A stretch of DNA of 64,000 bases from Massilia sp. BJB1822 (GTDB lineage: Bacteria > Pseudomonadota > Gammaproteobacteria > Burkholderiales > Burkholderiaceae_D), in assembly GCF_013369485.1 (NCBI RefSeq), contig NZ_JABWEB010000015.1, forward strand, positions 1 through 64,000. The letters run 5' to 3'. Positions 18,669 through 28,192 of this stretch are shown here, piece after piece (position 1 is the stretch's first letter; the number at the start of each line of letters is the position of its first letter). The translations under genes were made by a program, and so were the position numbers. The notes under the pieces are model-generated. The model was not told where the DNA came from and ran no database searches. It saw only the letters and a list, made by a program, of their open reading frames with translations.

Positions 18669-19190
18669 ATGCAGACTTCACGCAGGGCATTTTTCAAGGT
18701 CGGCCTGGCCGGCGCCGCGGTGCTGGCGGCGGGCGGCGCGGCTTACCGCTGGCACAGTGCGCCGGCTTCTTCATCGGAATTTCGTCTCAGCCCGGCCGGG
18801 CAAGCCATGCTGACGGCCCTGGTGCCGGCGCTGGCCGGCCCCATGCTGCCGGCCGAGCCACTGGCGCGCGCCGCCGCCGTCGCCGCTACGGTGGAGCGCG
18901 TGCGCCACGCCATCCTGGGCTTGCCGCTGGCCACCCAGCGCGAAGTGCAAGACCTCTTCGGTTTGCTGACCCTGGCGCCCACGCGCCGTCTGCTGGCCGG
19001 CGTGCCGCCCTGGGAGCAGGCGCGGCCCGACCAGGTGGCCGCCTTCCTCGACAACTGGCGCAAGCACCGTCTCGGCCTGCTGCAATCGGGTTATCACGCG
19101 CTGCACGATCTGGTGCTGGCCGGCTGGTATGCCGATCCCGCCACCTGGAGCGCCATCGGCTATCCCGGCCCGCTGAAGGAGCTGAGCTGA
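18669..19190 (+). CDS. Tat-exported small subunit of a GMC-type dehydrogenase
   Basis: 173 residues beginning MQTSRRAFFKVGLAGAAVL: a twin-arginine signal (SRRAFFK) with a hydrophobic core, for folded export to the periplasm. The mature part, including a VPALAGPMLP segment and the C-terminal GYHALHDLVLAGWYADPATW block, resembles gluconate 2-dehydrogenase subunit 3-like proteins, which partner large flavin GMC subunits lacking their own signal. Its stop and the next start share one base (TGATG), so translation is coupled and a stoichiometric complex is likely. AGGGAG lies upstream of the ATG. Confidence 0.85.
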   Translation: MQTSRRAFFKVGLAGAAVLAAGGAAYRWHSAPASSSEFRLSPAGQAMLTALVPALAGPMLPAEPLARAAAVAATVERVRHAILGLPLATQREVQDLFGLLTLAPTRRLLAGVPPWEQARPDQVAAFLDNWRKHRLGLLQSGYHALHDLVLAGWYADPATWSAIGYPGPLKELS

Positions 19191-20920
19191 TGAAGAGCAT
19201 CCCTGTGCAAACGGCCTCAGCCTCGGCGTCCGCCGCCTCCGGCTCGCCGATTCCCGACCCGATCCTGGCCGGCCTGGCCGCCGGCTGGCAGGTGGTCGAC
19301 GCGTCCCGCCTGGAGCGGGACGAAACTTACGAGGCCGATGTGGTGGTGGTGGGCAGCGGCGCCGGCGGCGGCGTCACGGCCGAAATCCTGGCCCTGGCCG
19401 GCCTCAAGGTGCTGATCGTGGAAGAGGGCGCGCTGAAATCCTCGCGCGACTTCAAGATGCGCGAGGCCGAGGCCTATCCCGCGCTGTACCAGGAATCGGC
19501 GGCGCGCAAGACGCGCGACAAGGCCATCAACATCCTGCAGGGCCGCACCGTGGGCGGCACCACCGTCATCAACTGGACCACCAGCTTCCGCACGCCGCCC
19601 TCCACGCTGGCTTTCTGGCAGCGCGAATTCGGCCTGTCCGGCTATGGCGCGGCCGAGATGGCACCCTGGTTCGCCATGATGGAAGCGCGCCTGCACATCA
19701 GCCCTTGGTCGGTGCCGCCCAACGAGAACAACGACCTGCTGCGGCGCGGCGCCATGCACCTGGGCATTCCCACCGGCGTCATCCGGCGCAATGTCAACGG
19801 CTGCTGGAACCTGGGCTACTGCGGCATGGGCTGCCCCACCAATGCCAAGCAGTCGATGCTGGTGACCACCATTCCCGCCGCCCTGGAGCACGGCGCCACC
19901 TTGCTGACGCGCGCGCGCGCCGAGCGTTTCGTGCTGCAAGGCGAGCATGCCGACCGGCTCGAATGCAGCGCCCTGGCGGCCGACGGCATCGCGCCCACCG
20001 GCCGCCGCCTGACGCTGCGCGCGCGCCACTTCGTGGTGGCCGGCGGCGCCATCAACTCGCCGGCCCTGCTGCTGCGCTCGAATGCGCCCGACCCGGGCCG
20101 CCTGCTGGGCCGGCGCACCTTCCTCCATCCCACCCTGGTGTCGGCCGGACGTTTTGCCCAGCGCGTGGACGGTTATGCGGGCGCGCCGCAATCGGTGTAT
20201 TCCGACCACTTCCTGGAAACCCAGCCGATCGACGGCCCTGTAGGTTACAAGCTGGAAGCGCCGCCCATCCATCCGCTGCTGATGGCCACCACCATGGCCG
20301 GCTTCGGCGCGACGCATGCCGAAGCCATGACCAGCTTCCCCCATCTGCACGCCTTGCTGGCGCTGCTGCGCGACGGCTTCCACGCCGAGTCGCCGGGCGG
20401 CGCGGTCGAACTGCGCAGCGACGGCTCGCCGGTGCTCGACTATCCGATCAGCGATTACCTGTGGCAGGGCGCGCGCCGCGCGCTGCTGAGCATGGCCGAA
20501 ATCCAGTTCGCGGCCGGCGCGCTGACGGTGACGCCGGTGCACGAGCTGGCGCCCGCCTATGGCAGCTGGGCCGAAGCCAAGCAGGGCATCGCCGGCCTGC
20601 CCATGCAAAGCCTGCTGACGCGGGTGGTCTCGGCCCACGTGATGGGCGGCTGCACCATGGCCGGCGACGAGCGCCATGGCGTGGTCGATCCCCTGGGCCG
20701 CTACCGTGGCCTGGACAATGTGTCGGTGCACGACGGTTCGCTGTTCCCGACCTCGATCGGCGCCAATCCGCAACTGACCATCTACGGCATCGCGGCGCGC
20801 CTGGCCAGCGGCCTGGCGCAGCAGCTGACCGGACGCCCGGCGCCGCGGCCGGAAGCCCCGCCTGCCAGCGTGGCCGATGGCGCCCCCTTGGCGCCGGGCG
20901 CGGACCGCGTTCTGGGCTAG
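19190..20920 (+). CDS. GMC oxidoreductase, long-chain-alcohol-oxidase-like
   Basis: 576-residue flavoprotein. FAD-binding motif DVVVVGSGAGGGVTAEILA near residue 52; GMC signature region GRTVGGTTVINW; C-terminal catalytic region VSAHVMGGCTMAG and PTSIGANPQLTIYGIAARLA. The segment NLGYCGMGCPTNAKQSM contains a three-cysteine cluster typical of the fungal fatty-alcohol oxidase FAO branch of the GMC family. Residues 1-45 are a Ser/Ala-rich extension without a signal peptide; export probably depends on the Tat signal of the small subunit encoded just upstream. Likely oxidises a long-chain or sterol-like alcohol; the substrate is not determined by the sequence. Confidence 0.87.
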   Translation: MKSIPVQTASASASAASGSPIPDPILAGLAAGWQVVDASRLERDETYEADVVVVGSGAGGGVTAEILALAGLKVLIVEEGALKSSRDFKMREAEAYPALYQESAARKTRDKAINILQGRTVGGTTVINWTTSFRTPPSTLAFWQREFGLSGYGAAEMAPWFAMMEARLHISPWSVPPNENNDLLRRGAMHLGIPTGVIRRNVNGCWNLGYCGMGCPTNAKQSMLVTTIPAALEHGATLLTRARAERFVLQGEHADRLECSALAADGIAPTGRRLTLRARHFVVAGGAINSPALLLRSNAPDPGRLLGRRTFLHPTLVSAGRFAQRVDGYAGAPQSVYSDHFLETQPIDGPVGYKLEAPPIHPLLMATTMAGFGATHAEAMTSFPHLHALLALLRDGFHAESPGGAVELRSDGSPVLDYPISDYLWQGARRALLSMAEIQFAAGALTVTPVHELAPAYGSWAEAKQGIAGLPMQSLLTRVVSAHVMGGCTMAGDERHGVVDPLGRYRGLDNVSVHDGSLFPTSIGANPQLTIYGIAARLASGLAQQLTGRPAPRPEAPPASVADGAPLAPGADRVLG

Positions 20921-20923
20921 GCC

Positions 20924-21874
20924 ATGGTCCGCCGCATCCTGAGCGCGATCATGGGCTTGCAGCTGCTGGCGCTGCTGCTCTTCTGGTATCTGGCCGCCCA
21001 GCTGTTCGCGCTCGACGTGGCCCTGCTGGCGGCCTTGCTGGGCGTGCTGCTGGTGCGCCTGGCCATCACGGCCAGCAATTTCCGCCTGAGCCACCGCGCG
21101 CGCAGTCCCTTGCCGGCCCAGCACCGGCTGGACTGGATCGGCCGCCTGCACCTGTTCTTCGAAGAATACGGCGCCACCATGCTGGCCTCGTCCTGGACCA
21201 TGCTGCGCCACCGGCCGCAGATGCATCTCGCCAGCCAGCCCTGCGCCTTGCCCGTGCTGCTGGTGCATGGCTATGGCTGCAACGGCGGCTACTGGACGCA
21301 ATTGGCCGAAGTGCTGCGGCGCGAGCGCGTCAGCCACCTGGCGCTGGACCTGGAACCGGTGGCGGCCGATATCGACGACTTTGTGCCGCTGCTGGAGGAG
21401 GCCGCGCAGCGCCTGCTGCAAGCCAGCGGCGCGCCGCGCCTGGTGGTGGTGGCGCACAGCATGGGCGGACTGGTGACGCGCGCCTGGCTGCGCCAGCACG
21501 GCGCCGCGCGCGTGGCGCGCGTGGTCACGCTGGGCACGCCGCACCACGGCACCGCGCTGGCGACGCTGGGCGTGGGCAGCAATGCGCGCCAGATGCGGCG
21601 CGGCAGCGAATGGCTGGCGCGCCTGGCCGCCAGCGAGGATGCGGCGCGGCGTGCCTTGTTTACCTCGATCTGGTCGCATCACGACAATATCATCGCGCCG
21701 CAGGATTCCAGCTTGCTGCCGGGGGCGCGCAATATCGAGTTCGGTGGCATCGGCCATGTGGCGCTGGGCCGCCATCCGCAAGTGCAGTGCCGCGTGCTGG
21801 CCGAAATCCTGGCCGCCTCCGGCACGGCGGCCGGCCAGTGTGGCGCGCCCGACAGCGCGGCGGCGCTGCGCTGA
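20924..21874 (+). CDS. membrane-anchored alpha/beta hydrolase (lipase/esterase-like)
   Basis: 316 residues, starting 3 bases after the GMC stop. Two N-terminal hydrophobic helices (about 4-25 and 27-48) anchor it in the membrane. The hydrolase core has LLVHGYGCNGGYW (oxyanion loop), nucleophile motif AHSMGG (about residues 178-183), VVTLGTPHHGT, and a late Asp/His pair in SHHDNIIAPQDSS and GIGHVALG. This layout fits the triacylglycerol lipase / PGAP1-like group. Co-transcription with the GMC pair suggests that it releases an alcohol from an ester that the oxidoreductase then uses. Confidence 0.87.
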   Translation: MVRRILSAIMGLQLLALLLFWYLAAQLFALDVALLAALLGVLLVRLAITASNFRLSHRARSPLPAQHRLDWIGRLHLFFEEYGATMLASSWTMLRHRPQMHLASQPCALPVLLVHGYGCNGGYWTQLAEVLRRERVSHLALDLEPVAADIDDFVPLLEEAAQRLLQASGAPRLVVVAHSMGGLVTRAWLRQHGAARVARVVTLGTPHHGTALATLGVGSNARQMRRGSEWLARLAASEDAARRALFTSIWSHHDNIIAPQDSSLLPGARNIEFGGIGHVALGRHPQVQCRVLAEILAASGTAAGQCGAPDSAAALR

Positions 21875-21941
21875 GCTTGGGCGGCGCAGCGCGCGTGCGC
21901 CATCCCGCATGGTGAGTTTTTGAGAGATTTTCCGCCCGCGA

Positions 21942-23132
21942 ATGATGTATGGTGGGAACAGGCTCCTCTCCGGAATGCTTACGATGGCCACCGAAGGCGT
22001 CATGCTGATTCGCGATGAAATGGCATATGCGGAGGCCCGCTTCGGCGGGCTGCTTGAATTCGTGCCCGACGCCATTGTGCTGGCCGATGGCGACGGCCAT
22101 ATCGTGCTGGCCAATAGTCAGGCCGGCACCCTGTTCGGCTATGCCGCGGGCGAACTGCCCGGCATGAAGCTGGAACAGCTGATGCCGGCGCGTTTCCGCG
22201 CCGGCCACGTGGCGCAGCGCAATGGCTATCAGCATCATCCCCAGTTGCGCCCCATGGGCGCCGGCCGCGAGCTGTATGGCTTGCGCAAGGATGGCGTCGA
22301 GTTCCCGGTCGAGATCAGCCTGAACCCGGTGCAGACCGGCGATGGCCTGCTGGTCATGAGCGCCATCCGCGACATCAGCGAACGGCGCCGCTTCGAGCAG
22401 GCGCTGCAGGAAAAAAATGCCGAGCTGGCCAATGCCAACCTGGCCAAGGACCGCTTCCTGGCTGCCATGTCGCACGAGTTGCGCACCCCGCTCAATTCCA
22501 TCATCGGCTTCACCGGCACCATGCTGATGAAGCTGCCCGGCCCCGTCAACCGCGAACAGGACCGCCAGCTGCGCACCATCCAGTCCAGCGCGCGCCACCT
22601 GCTGTCGCTGATTAACGACTTGCTGGACCTGACCAAGATTGCATCGGGCAAGGTGGAATTGAACCTGGAGCCGATCGATTGCCGCGCCCTGCTCGACGAG
22701 ATGATGCTGCTGTTCCGGCCGCAGGCGCGCCAGCGCAGCCTGGGCCTGAGCTTCCGCGCGCCGCCGGCCCCGCTCAGCGTGCACAGCGACCGGCGCGCCT
22801 TGCAGCAGATTTTGCTGAATCTGTTGAATAATGCGCTCAAGTTCACCGAAAGCGGGGAAGTCAGTGTTACTCTGGAAGTGCGCCAGCAGGATGGCGCGCG
22901 CTGCGCCGTCATCAGCGTGCGCGACACCGGCGTCGGCATTGCGCCCGAAGACCAGGATCAACTGTTCCAAGCGTTCACCCAGATCGACCAGGGCTCGACC
23001 CGGCAGTTCGAAGGCACCGGCCTGGGCCTGCATTTGAGCCAAAAACTGGCGGAACTGTTGAAAGGAAACATCACTTGCGATAGCCGCCCCGGCGTAGGCA
23101 GCACTTTCGCGCTCTCCCTCCCGCTGGAATAA
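21942..23132 (+). CDS. PAS-domain sensor histidine kinase
   Basis: 396 residues if started at 21942; ATGs at 21975 and 21984 are also possible and none has a strong ribosome site. A PAS domain (about 37-145: LLEFVPDAIVLADGDGHIV to AIRDISERR) precedes a HisKA domain with AAMSHELRTPLNSIIGF and a complete HATPase domain (ILLNLLNNALKF, DTGVGIAPEDQ, GTGLGLHLSQKL). No membrane segments. Located 68 bases upstream of the giant receiver/GGDEF/EAL gene, which carries three receivers, so it is the best candidate for phosphorylating that protein. Confidence 0.88.
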   Translation: MMYGGNRLLSGMLTMATEGVMLIRDEMAYAEARFGGLLEFVPDAIVLADGDGHIVLANSQAGTLFGYAAGELPGMKLEQLMPARFRAGHVAQRNGYQHHPQLRPMGAGRELYGLRKDGVEFPVEISLNPVQTGDGLLVMSAIRDISERRRFEQALQEKNAELANANLAKDRFLAAMSHELRTPLNSIIGFTGTMLMKLPGPVNREQDRQLRTIQSSARHLLSLINDLLDLTKIASGKVELNLEPIDCRALLDEMMLLFRPQARQRSLGLSFRAPPAPLSVHSDRRALQQILLNLLNNALKFTESGEVSVTLEVRQQDGARCAVISVRDTGVGIAPEDQDQLFQAFTQIDQGSTRQFEGTGLGLHLSQKLAELLKGNITCDSRPGVGSTFALSLPLE

Positions 23133-23200
23133 GCGATACTGGGGGAAAATTAATGTCGGCTCGGCGCCTTGGCGCGCGGGGCAATTAATCAGGAGTGCAA

Positions 23201-26200
23201 ATGTCGGCGCGCATCCTCATCATCGAAGACAATCCCACCAATATGGAGCTGATGGTCTATCTGTTGCGGGCCTTCGGCTACACGCCCCTGATGGCCCATG
23301 ACGGCGAAGAAGGGGTGGCGGCGGCGCAGCGCGAGCGGCCCGACCTCATCATCTGCGACGTGCACCTGCCCAAGCTCGACGGCTATGGCGTGGTGGCCGA
23401 ACTCAAGCAAGATCCCGTGCTGTGCACCATTCCCGCCCTGGCCGTGACGGCCCTGGCCATGGTGGGCGACCGCGAACGCCTGCTGGCGGCCGGCTTCGAC
23501 GGCTATATCGGCAAGCCCATCGAGCCGGACACCTTCGTCAGCCAGATCGAGTCTTTTTTGCCGGGGGCGGGCGAGCCCCCGGTGCCGCTTGAGACGGCGA
23601 CCATCCTGATTGTCGACGACCATGTGCTGAACCGCGAGTTCCTGCTGACCCTGCTTGGCTACAGCGGCCACCGCCTGCTGGAAGCGGCGAATGGGGCCGA
23701 AGGCTTGAAGATGGTGCAGAACGAGCGCCCCGATCTGGTGATCTCGGACATCCTGATGCCGAATATGGATGGCTACGAATTCGTCACCCGCATGCACAGC
23801 AATCCGGAAACGGCCGACGTGCCGGTGATCTTCTACACCGCCACCTACCGCGAGCGCGAGGCGATGGCCGTGGCCGAGGCTTGCGGCGTGCGCTGGGTGC
23901 TGCCCAAGCCGTCCGACCCGGACGTGATCCTGCGCACCGTGCACGAAGCCTTGGGCACGGTGCACAGCGTGGAGACGGTGCCGGCCTTCGTGCCCGAGCC
24001 GCCCAGCGAAGGGCGGCTGATGGGCATCGACGATACGATGGCCGAATACCTGGGCGAGCTGGAATCGAGCAGCCTGCAGATCACCCAGCTGGCCAACCAC
24101 GGCGGCGAGGCGCAGGACGGCGAGCCGGACCATCTGAATAATATGACGGACAGGCTGTCGCGTTCGCTGTCCAGCTTGCAGGCGGTCAGTCTGCGGCTGA
24201 CGGCGCTGATCGAGCTGGGCATCGACCTGGGGGCCGAGCGCGACCCGCAGGCGCTGATCGAGATCGGCTGCCGCGTGGCGCAGAATATCTGCGTCTCGAA
24301 ATATGCCTGCATCGGCGTGCTGGCGCCGGGCGCGGGGGAACTCAGCTATTTCGCCTGCTGCGGCGCCAACCAGTCGGGCGAATTGCTGGTGCAGTCGCCG
24401 CGCGCGGGCATCCTCGGCACCTTGCTGGAGACGCGCCAGCCGGTGCGCAGCAGCGGCGTGGGCGGCGACCCCTCGTCGCTGGGCCTGCCGGGCAGCCATC
24501 TGCCGGTGCATTCCTTCCTGGGCGTGCCGATCATTTCGCATGAGCGCATCCACGGCTGGCTGTATCTGGTGGACAAGCTGGGCGCTTCGGAATTCAGCGA
24601 AGTCGACGAGCGCGTGGCCGTGACGGTGTCGGCCCAGATCGCGGGCGCTTACGAAAACCTGCTGCTGTACGAGGAAATCAAGCGCCACCACGCCCAGCTC
24701 CAGCTGGACATGAATGCGCGCATCCGCCTCGATGAAGATTTGCGCCGCTTCCGCCTGGCGATGGATGCCACGGCCGACGCCATCTTCCTGGTCGACCGCG
24801 CCAACCAGTGCTTCGTCGACGTCAACGTCACGGCCTGCCGCATGCTCGGTTACGAGCGCGAAGACTTCCTGCGCGTGGGGCCGGAGCGGCGCCAGGGCGG
24901 GGCGCTGACCCAGCTGGAAGACTTGTACGACAAGCTGCTCTCGGGCGACCAGAGCGGGGCCATGGCCGAGCTGCTGCTGCAGCGCAAGGACGGTTCGCCG
25001 CTGTCGGTGGAAGTGCAGCGCCGCACCCTGCGTTCGGGACAGAACTGGATTCTGGTGGCGGTGGCGCGCGACATCACCGAGCGCAAGGAAGCCGAGCAGC
25101 GCCTGCTCAAGCTGGCCCATTTCGACACGCTGACCGGCCTGCCCAACCGCAGCCAGTTCTACGATTCGCTGAGCCACTCGCTGAAGCAGGCCGGCGAACA
25201 CCGCTGGGCGCTGGCCGTGCTCTTCCTGGATATGGACCGCTTCAAGAACATCAACGACACGCTCGGCCACACCATCGGCGACGAGCTGCTGCGCCAGTTC
25301 TCCAGCCGCCTGGTCGACTGCCTGCGCGTGCGCGACACCATCGGCCGCTTCGGCGGCGACGAATTCGCCGCCATCCTGATGCTGCCCGAAGGCGCGCAGA
25401 ACGCCATCGCCGTGGTCGACAAGATCCGCGAAGCGATGCGCCAGCCTTTCGACCTGAAAGGCCATGAAGTCACGGTCACGGCCAGCATCGGCATCTCGGT
25501 CTATCCCGACGACGGCACCGATCCCGACACCCTGATCCAGTACGCCGACACGGCCATGTACCGCGCCAAGGAGGCCGGGCGCGACGCCTTCCGCTTCTTC
25601 ACGGCCGAGATGAACGCCCAGTCGCTGGCCCGCCTCGATATGGAGAACGCGCTGCGCCGGGCCATCGAGAACGAGGAATTCACGCTCTACTTCCAGCCCA
25701 AGGTGCATATCGCCACCGGCCGCATCAGCGGCGCCGAGGCGCTGATCCGCTGGAAGCGGCCCGGCCACGGCATGGTCTCGCCGGCCCTGTTCATCCCGCT
25801 GCTGGAAGAGACGGGCCTGATCGTGCGCGTCGGCACCTGGGTGATCCACGAAGCTTGCCGCAAGATTTCGAAATGGAGCAAGGCGCGCACCGGCCAGGTG
25901 CAACTGTCGGTCAATGTGTCCGGCATCCAGTTCTTCGTCGGCGGCCTGGAGGAAGAGGTGATGCGCGCCATCAAGGAGCACGATATCGCGCCCGAGCTGC
26001 TGGAGCTGGAGCTGACGGAAAGCTCGCTGATGTCGAATGCCGAGGAAACCATCACCGTGCTGCAGAACCTGAAAGCGCTCGGCATCAAGATTTCCATCGA
26101 CGATTTCGGCACCGGCTATTCCTCGCTGGCTTATCTGAAGCGATTCCCCATCGACAAGCTGAAAATCGATATCGCCTTCGTGCGCGAAGTGACCAGCAAT

Positions 26201-26833
26201 CCCGACGACGCGGCCATCGTGCTGGCCATCATCAATATGGCGCACAGCATGAAGCTGAAAGTGATCGCGGAGGGCGTGGAAAAGGACGCCCAGCTGTCCT
26301 ATCTGCGCCGCCACGACTGCGACGAGATGCAGGGCTATTACTTCAGCCGCCCGGTGCCGGAAGAGGAATTCGAGCTGATGATCACCGAAGGCAAATACCT
26401 GCAGGCGCCGGTGGATGAAAGCATCGTCGAGCAGCAAACCCTGCTGATCGTGGACGACGATGCCTTCATGCTCGATGTGCTGAGCGACTTCCTGTCGCAG
26501 GACGGCTACCGCATCCTGACGGCGCAGACCGCGGCCGAAGGCTTCGACATCCTGGCGCGCCACCGCGTGCAGGTGATCCTATGCGACCAGTGCATGCCCT
26601 TGATGAGCGGCACCGAATTCATGGAGCGCGTCAAGAACCTGGCGCCGGACACCTTCCGCATCATGCTCTCGGCCTACGCCGACCTGACGCCCATCATGGC
26701 CGCCATCAACCATGGCGCCATCGACCGCTTCTACACCAAGCCGTGGAAGGGTGCGGTGCTGCGCGAGAATATCCGCGAAGGCTTCCGCCTGCATGGCCAG
26801 CTGCATGGCAGCAGCCAGCAAGTTGCGGCCTGA
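23201..26833 (+). CDS. seven-domain REC-REC-GAF-PAS-GGDEF-EAL-REC cyclic-di-GMP protein
   Basis: 1210 residues; ATG 23201 has AGGAG at 5-base spacing. Domains: receiver 1 (about 3-120, Asp in ICDVHLPKLDG), receiver 2 (about 135-255, Asp in VISDILMPNMDG), GAF (about 340-490), PAS (about 510-625), GGDEF (GGDEF at 718-722 with an RVRD inhibition site five residues before it), EAL (EAL at 846-848; DDFGTGYSSL, KIDIAFV and AEGVE intact), and a C-terminal receiver (about 1080-1195, Asp1129, with the KPW signature). Both catalytic halves look intact, so it may make and degrade cyclic-di-GMP under phosphorylation and small-ligand control. The last receiver is of the same type as those at 3.5-9.4 kb. 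Confidence 0.92.
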   Translation: MSARILIIEDNPTNMELMVYLLRAFGYTPLMAHDGEEGVAAAQRERPDLIICDVHLPKLDGYGVVAELKQDPVLCTIPALAVTALAMVGDRERLLAAGFDGYIGKPIEPDTFVSQIESFLPGAGEPPVPLETATILIVDDHVLNREFLLTLLGYSGHRLLEAANGAEGLKMVQNERPDLVISDILMPNMDGYEFVTRMHSNPETADVPVIFYTATYREREAMAVAEACGVRWVLPKPSDPDVILRTVHEALGTVHSVETVPAFVPEPPSEGRLMGIDDTMAEYLGELESSSLQITQLANHGGEAQDGEPDHLNNMTDRLSRSLSSLQAVSLRLTALIELGIDLGAERDPQALIEIGCRVAQNICVSKYACIGVLAPGAGELSYFACCGANQSGELLVQSPRAGILGTLLETRQPVRSSGVGGDPSSLGLPGSHLPVHSFLGVPIISHERIHGWLYLVDKLGASEFSEVDERVAVTVSAQIAGAYENLLLYEEIKRHHAQLQLDMNARIRLDEDLRRFRLAMDATADAIFLVDRANQCFVDVNVTACRMLGYEREDFLRVGPERRQGGALTQLEDLYDKLLSGDQSGAMAELLLQRKDGSPLSVEVQRRTLRSGQNWILVAVARDITERKEAEQRLLKLAHFDTLTGLPNRSQFYDSLSHSLKQAGEHRWALAVLFLDMDRFKNINDTLGHTIGDELLRQFSSRLVDCLRVRDTIGRFGGDEFAAILMLPEGAQNAIAVVDKIREAMRQPFDLKGHEVTVTASIGISVYPDDGTDPDTLIQYADTAMYRAKEAGRDAFRFFTAEMNAQSLARLDMENALRRAIENEEFTLYFQPKVHIATGRISGAEALIRWKRPGHGMVSPALFIPLLEETGLIVRVGTWVIHEACRKISKWSKARTGQVQLSVNVSGIQFFVGGLEEEVMRAIKEHDIAPELLELELTESSLMSNAEETITVLQNLKALGIKISIDDFGTGYSSLAYLKRFPIDKLKIDIAFVREVTSNPDDAAIVLAIINMAHSMKLKVIAEGVEKDAQLSYLRRHDCDEMQGYYFSRPVPEEEFELMITEGKYLQAPVDESIVEQQTLLIVDDDAFMLDVLSDFLSQDGYRILTAQTAAEGFDILARHRVQVILCDQCMPLMSGTEFMERVKNLAPDTFRIMLSAYADLTPIMAAINHGAIDRFYTKPWKGAVLRENIREGFRLHGQLHGSSQQVAA

Positions 26834-26947
26834 ATGACCCTGGTTTATGAGCGCATGAATGGCGTTCATAGTGGCTTGCATTAGAAGCCCCGTTCTAGTT
26901 TTGCTTACTAAAATGGGCTTCGACACAAGACAGAGCGGGGGCGGCAA

Positions 26948-27454
26948 ATGGTAAAAAAAGCGAAGGTGGCGGTGATGAGCGACGAGCAGATGGCCAAGGC
27001 CGTGCGCCGCTCGGCGCAGCAGGTCTGGCAGGCCGGACTTGGCGCTTTCGCCGAGCTGCAAAAGCGCAACCGCGAGCCGGCCAAGGCGCCGGCCGCCGAA
27101 GTGCGCGACACCATGAGCAGCGTGTCCGATGGCGTGGGCCGGCATGCGGACGGTTCCTGGGACCGGCTGGAACAGATCTTCGAAGAGCGCGTCACGCGCG
27201 CCCTGATCTCCATCGGCGTCCCGATGCGCAAGGATATCGACGCCCTGATCGCCCGCGTCGAAGAATTAAGCAGCCAGGTCGCAGCCTTGAAGGCTGGCGC
27301 GCCCGCGCCGAAGAAAAGCCGGACAAAGGCCGCGCCGGCGGCAGAATCTGCCGTCAAAGCCGCCAAAACCGCCGGCACGGTCAAAAAGCCTGCCGCTAAA
27401 AAGGCGGAAAAGCCCATTATCAAGACTTCAAAGTCGCGTAAAAAGCCTGCTTGA
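26948..27454 (+). CDS. phasin-family polyhydroxyalkanoate granule protein
   Basis: 168 residues of the PhaF/PhaI type. Residues 10-115 form the amphipathic phasin helix (RRSAQQVWQAGLGAFAELQK, then VRDTMSSVSDGVG and a leucine-zipper-like VEELSSQVAALK) that coats the granule surface. Residues 115-168 are a Lys/Ala/Pro-rich histone-like tail that binds DNA in PhaF and helps segregate granules. A purine-rich site precedes the ATG. With the PhaB-like reductase at 11153 it supports PHA storage in this organism. It stands alone, with a TetR regulator next on the same strand. Confidence 0.88.
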   Translation: MVKKAKVAVMSDEQMAKAVRRSAQQVWQAGLGAFAELQKRNREPAKAPAAEVRDTMSSVSDGVGRHADGSWDRLEQIFEERVTRALISIGVPMRKDIDALIARVEELSSQVAALKAGAPAPKKSRTKAAPAAESAVKAAKTAGTVKKPAAKKAEKPIIKTSKSRKKPA

Positions 27455-27525
27455 AGGGAATGGAACTTCTGGAATAGGCACTATCGGTGTTATGCTTGCA
27501 GGAGAAATAATAGAGAACGCCTGCT

Positions 27526-28191
27526 ATGCTACAAAAAGCGCCACGCCGCACTCGGGAACGGATTCTGGAATTATCCCTGCGACTGTTCAATGAGTTTGGC
27601 GAACCGAATATAACAACCACAGTCATCGCCGAAGAGATGAATATCTCTCCCGGCAATCTCTACTACCATTTCCGCAACAAGGACGATATCGTCAATTCGA
27701 TTTTCGTGCAGTTTGAAGCGGAGATCGAACGCATCCTGCAAGTGCCGGACGGACGGCGCTCGAATATCGAAGACGTGTGGCTTTACCTGCACCTGATGTT
27801 TGAGCTGATCTGGCGCTACCGCTTCTTCTACCGCGACCTGAACGACCTGCTCTCGCGCAACCGCAAGCTGGAACTGCACTTCAAGCAGATCCTGGCGCAC
27901 AAGATCAAGGTCGCCAAGCAGCTGTGCTTCGACCTGCGCAGCGAAAATTCGCTGGAAGCGAGCGATAACGCCATCGAAGCCATGGCCACGAATATGGTGG
28001 TGGTGGCGACGTATTGGCTGTCCTACGAATACGTGCGCAATCCGCGTAAATACAGCGAGCAGCAATCGATGGCCGACGCCCTGGCGCGCGGCTGTTATCA
28101 GGTGCTGTCGCAGATCGGCCCTTATCTGCGCGGCGAAACCAGCGTACTGTTCCAGAAACTCTCCGAAGAATATCTGAAGAAACTCAAATAA
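27526..28191 (+). CDS. TetR-family regulator
   Basis: 221 residues. The N-terminal DNA-binding domain (about 8-58) reads RERILELSLRLFNEFGEPNITTT with the recognition helix ISPGNLYYHFRNKDDIV. The long C-terminal domain (about 80-215), with WLYLHLMFELIWRYRFFYRDL, matches a group of TetR proteins common beside phasin and PHA genes in Burkholderiales. It ends one base before the LOG gene, so the two form an operon. The target is unknown; the phasin gene 72 bases upstream is a reasonable guess. Confidence 0.9.
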   Translation: MLQKAPRRTRERILELSLRLFNEFGEPNITTTVIAEEMNISPGNLYYHFRNKDDIVNSIFVQFEAEIERILQVPDGRRSNIEDVWLYLHLMFELIWRYRFFYRDLNDLLSRNRKLELHFKQILAHKIKVAKQLCFDLRSENSLEASDNAIEAMATNMVVVATYWLSYEYVRNPRKYSEQQSMADALARGCYQVLSQIGPYLRGETSVLFQKLSEEYLKKLK

Positions 28192-28192
28192 C

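Noticed and set aside
19217..22114. Long minus-strand frame opposite the GMC and hydrolase genes
   Set aside because: Composition of an antisense shadow; no domain pattern.
23189..26563. 1124-codon minus-strand frame opposite the seven-domain protein
   Set aside because: Antisense frame of a strongly biased gene; no start signal or recognisable domain.
26884..26920. AAGCCC...GGGCTT inverted pair upstream of the phasin gene
   Set aside because: The inner bases do not pair and there is no T-run; not a convincing terminator.
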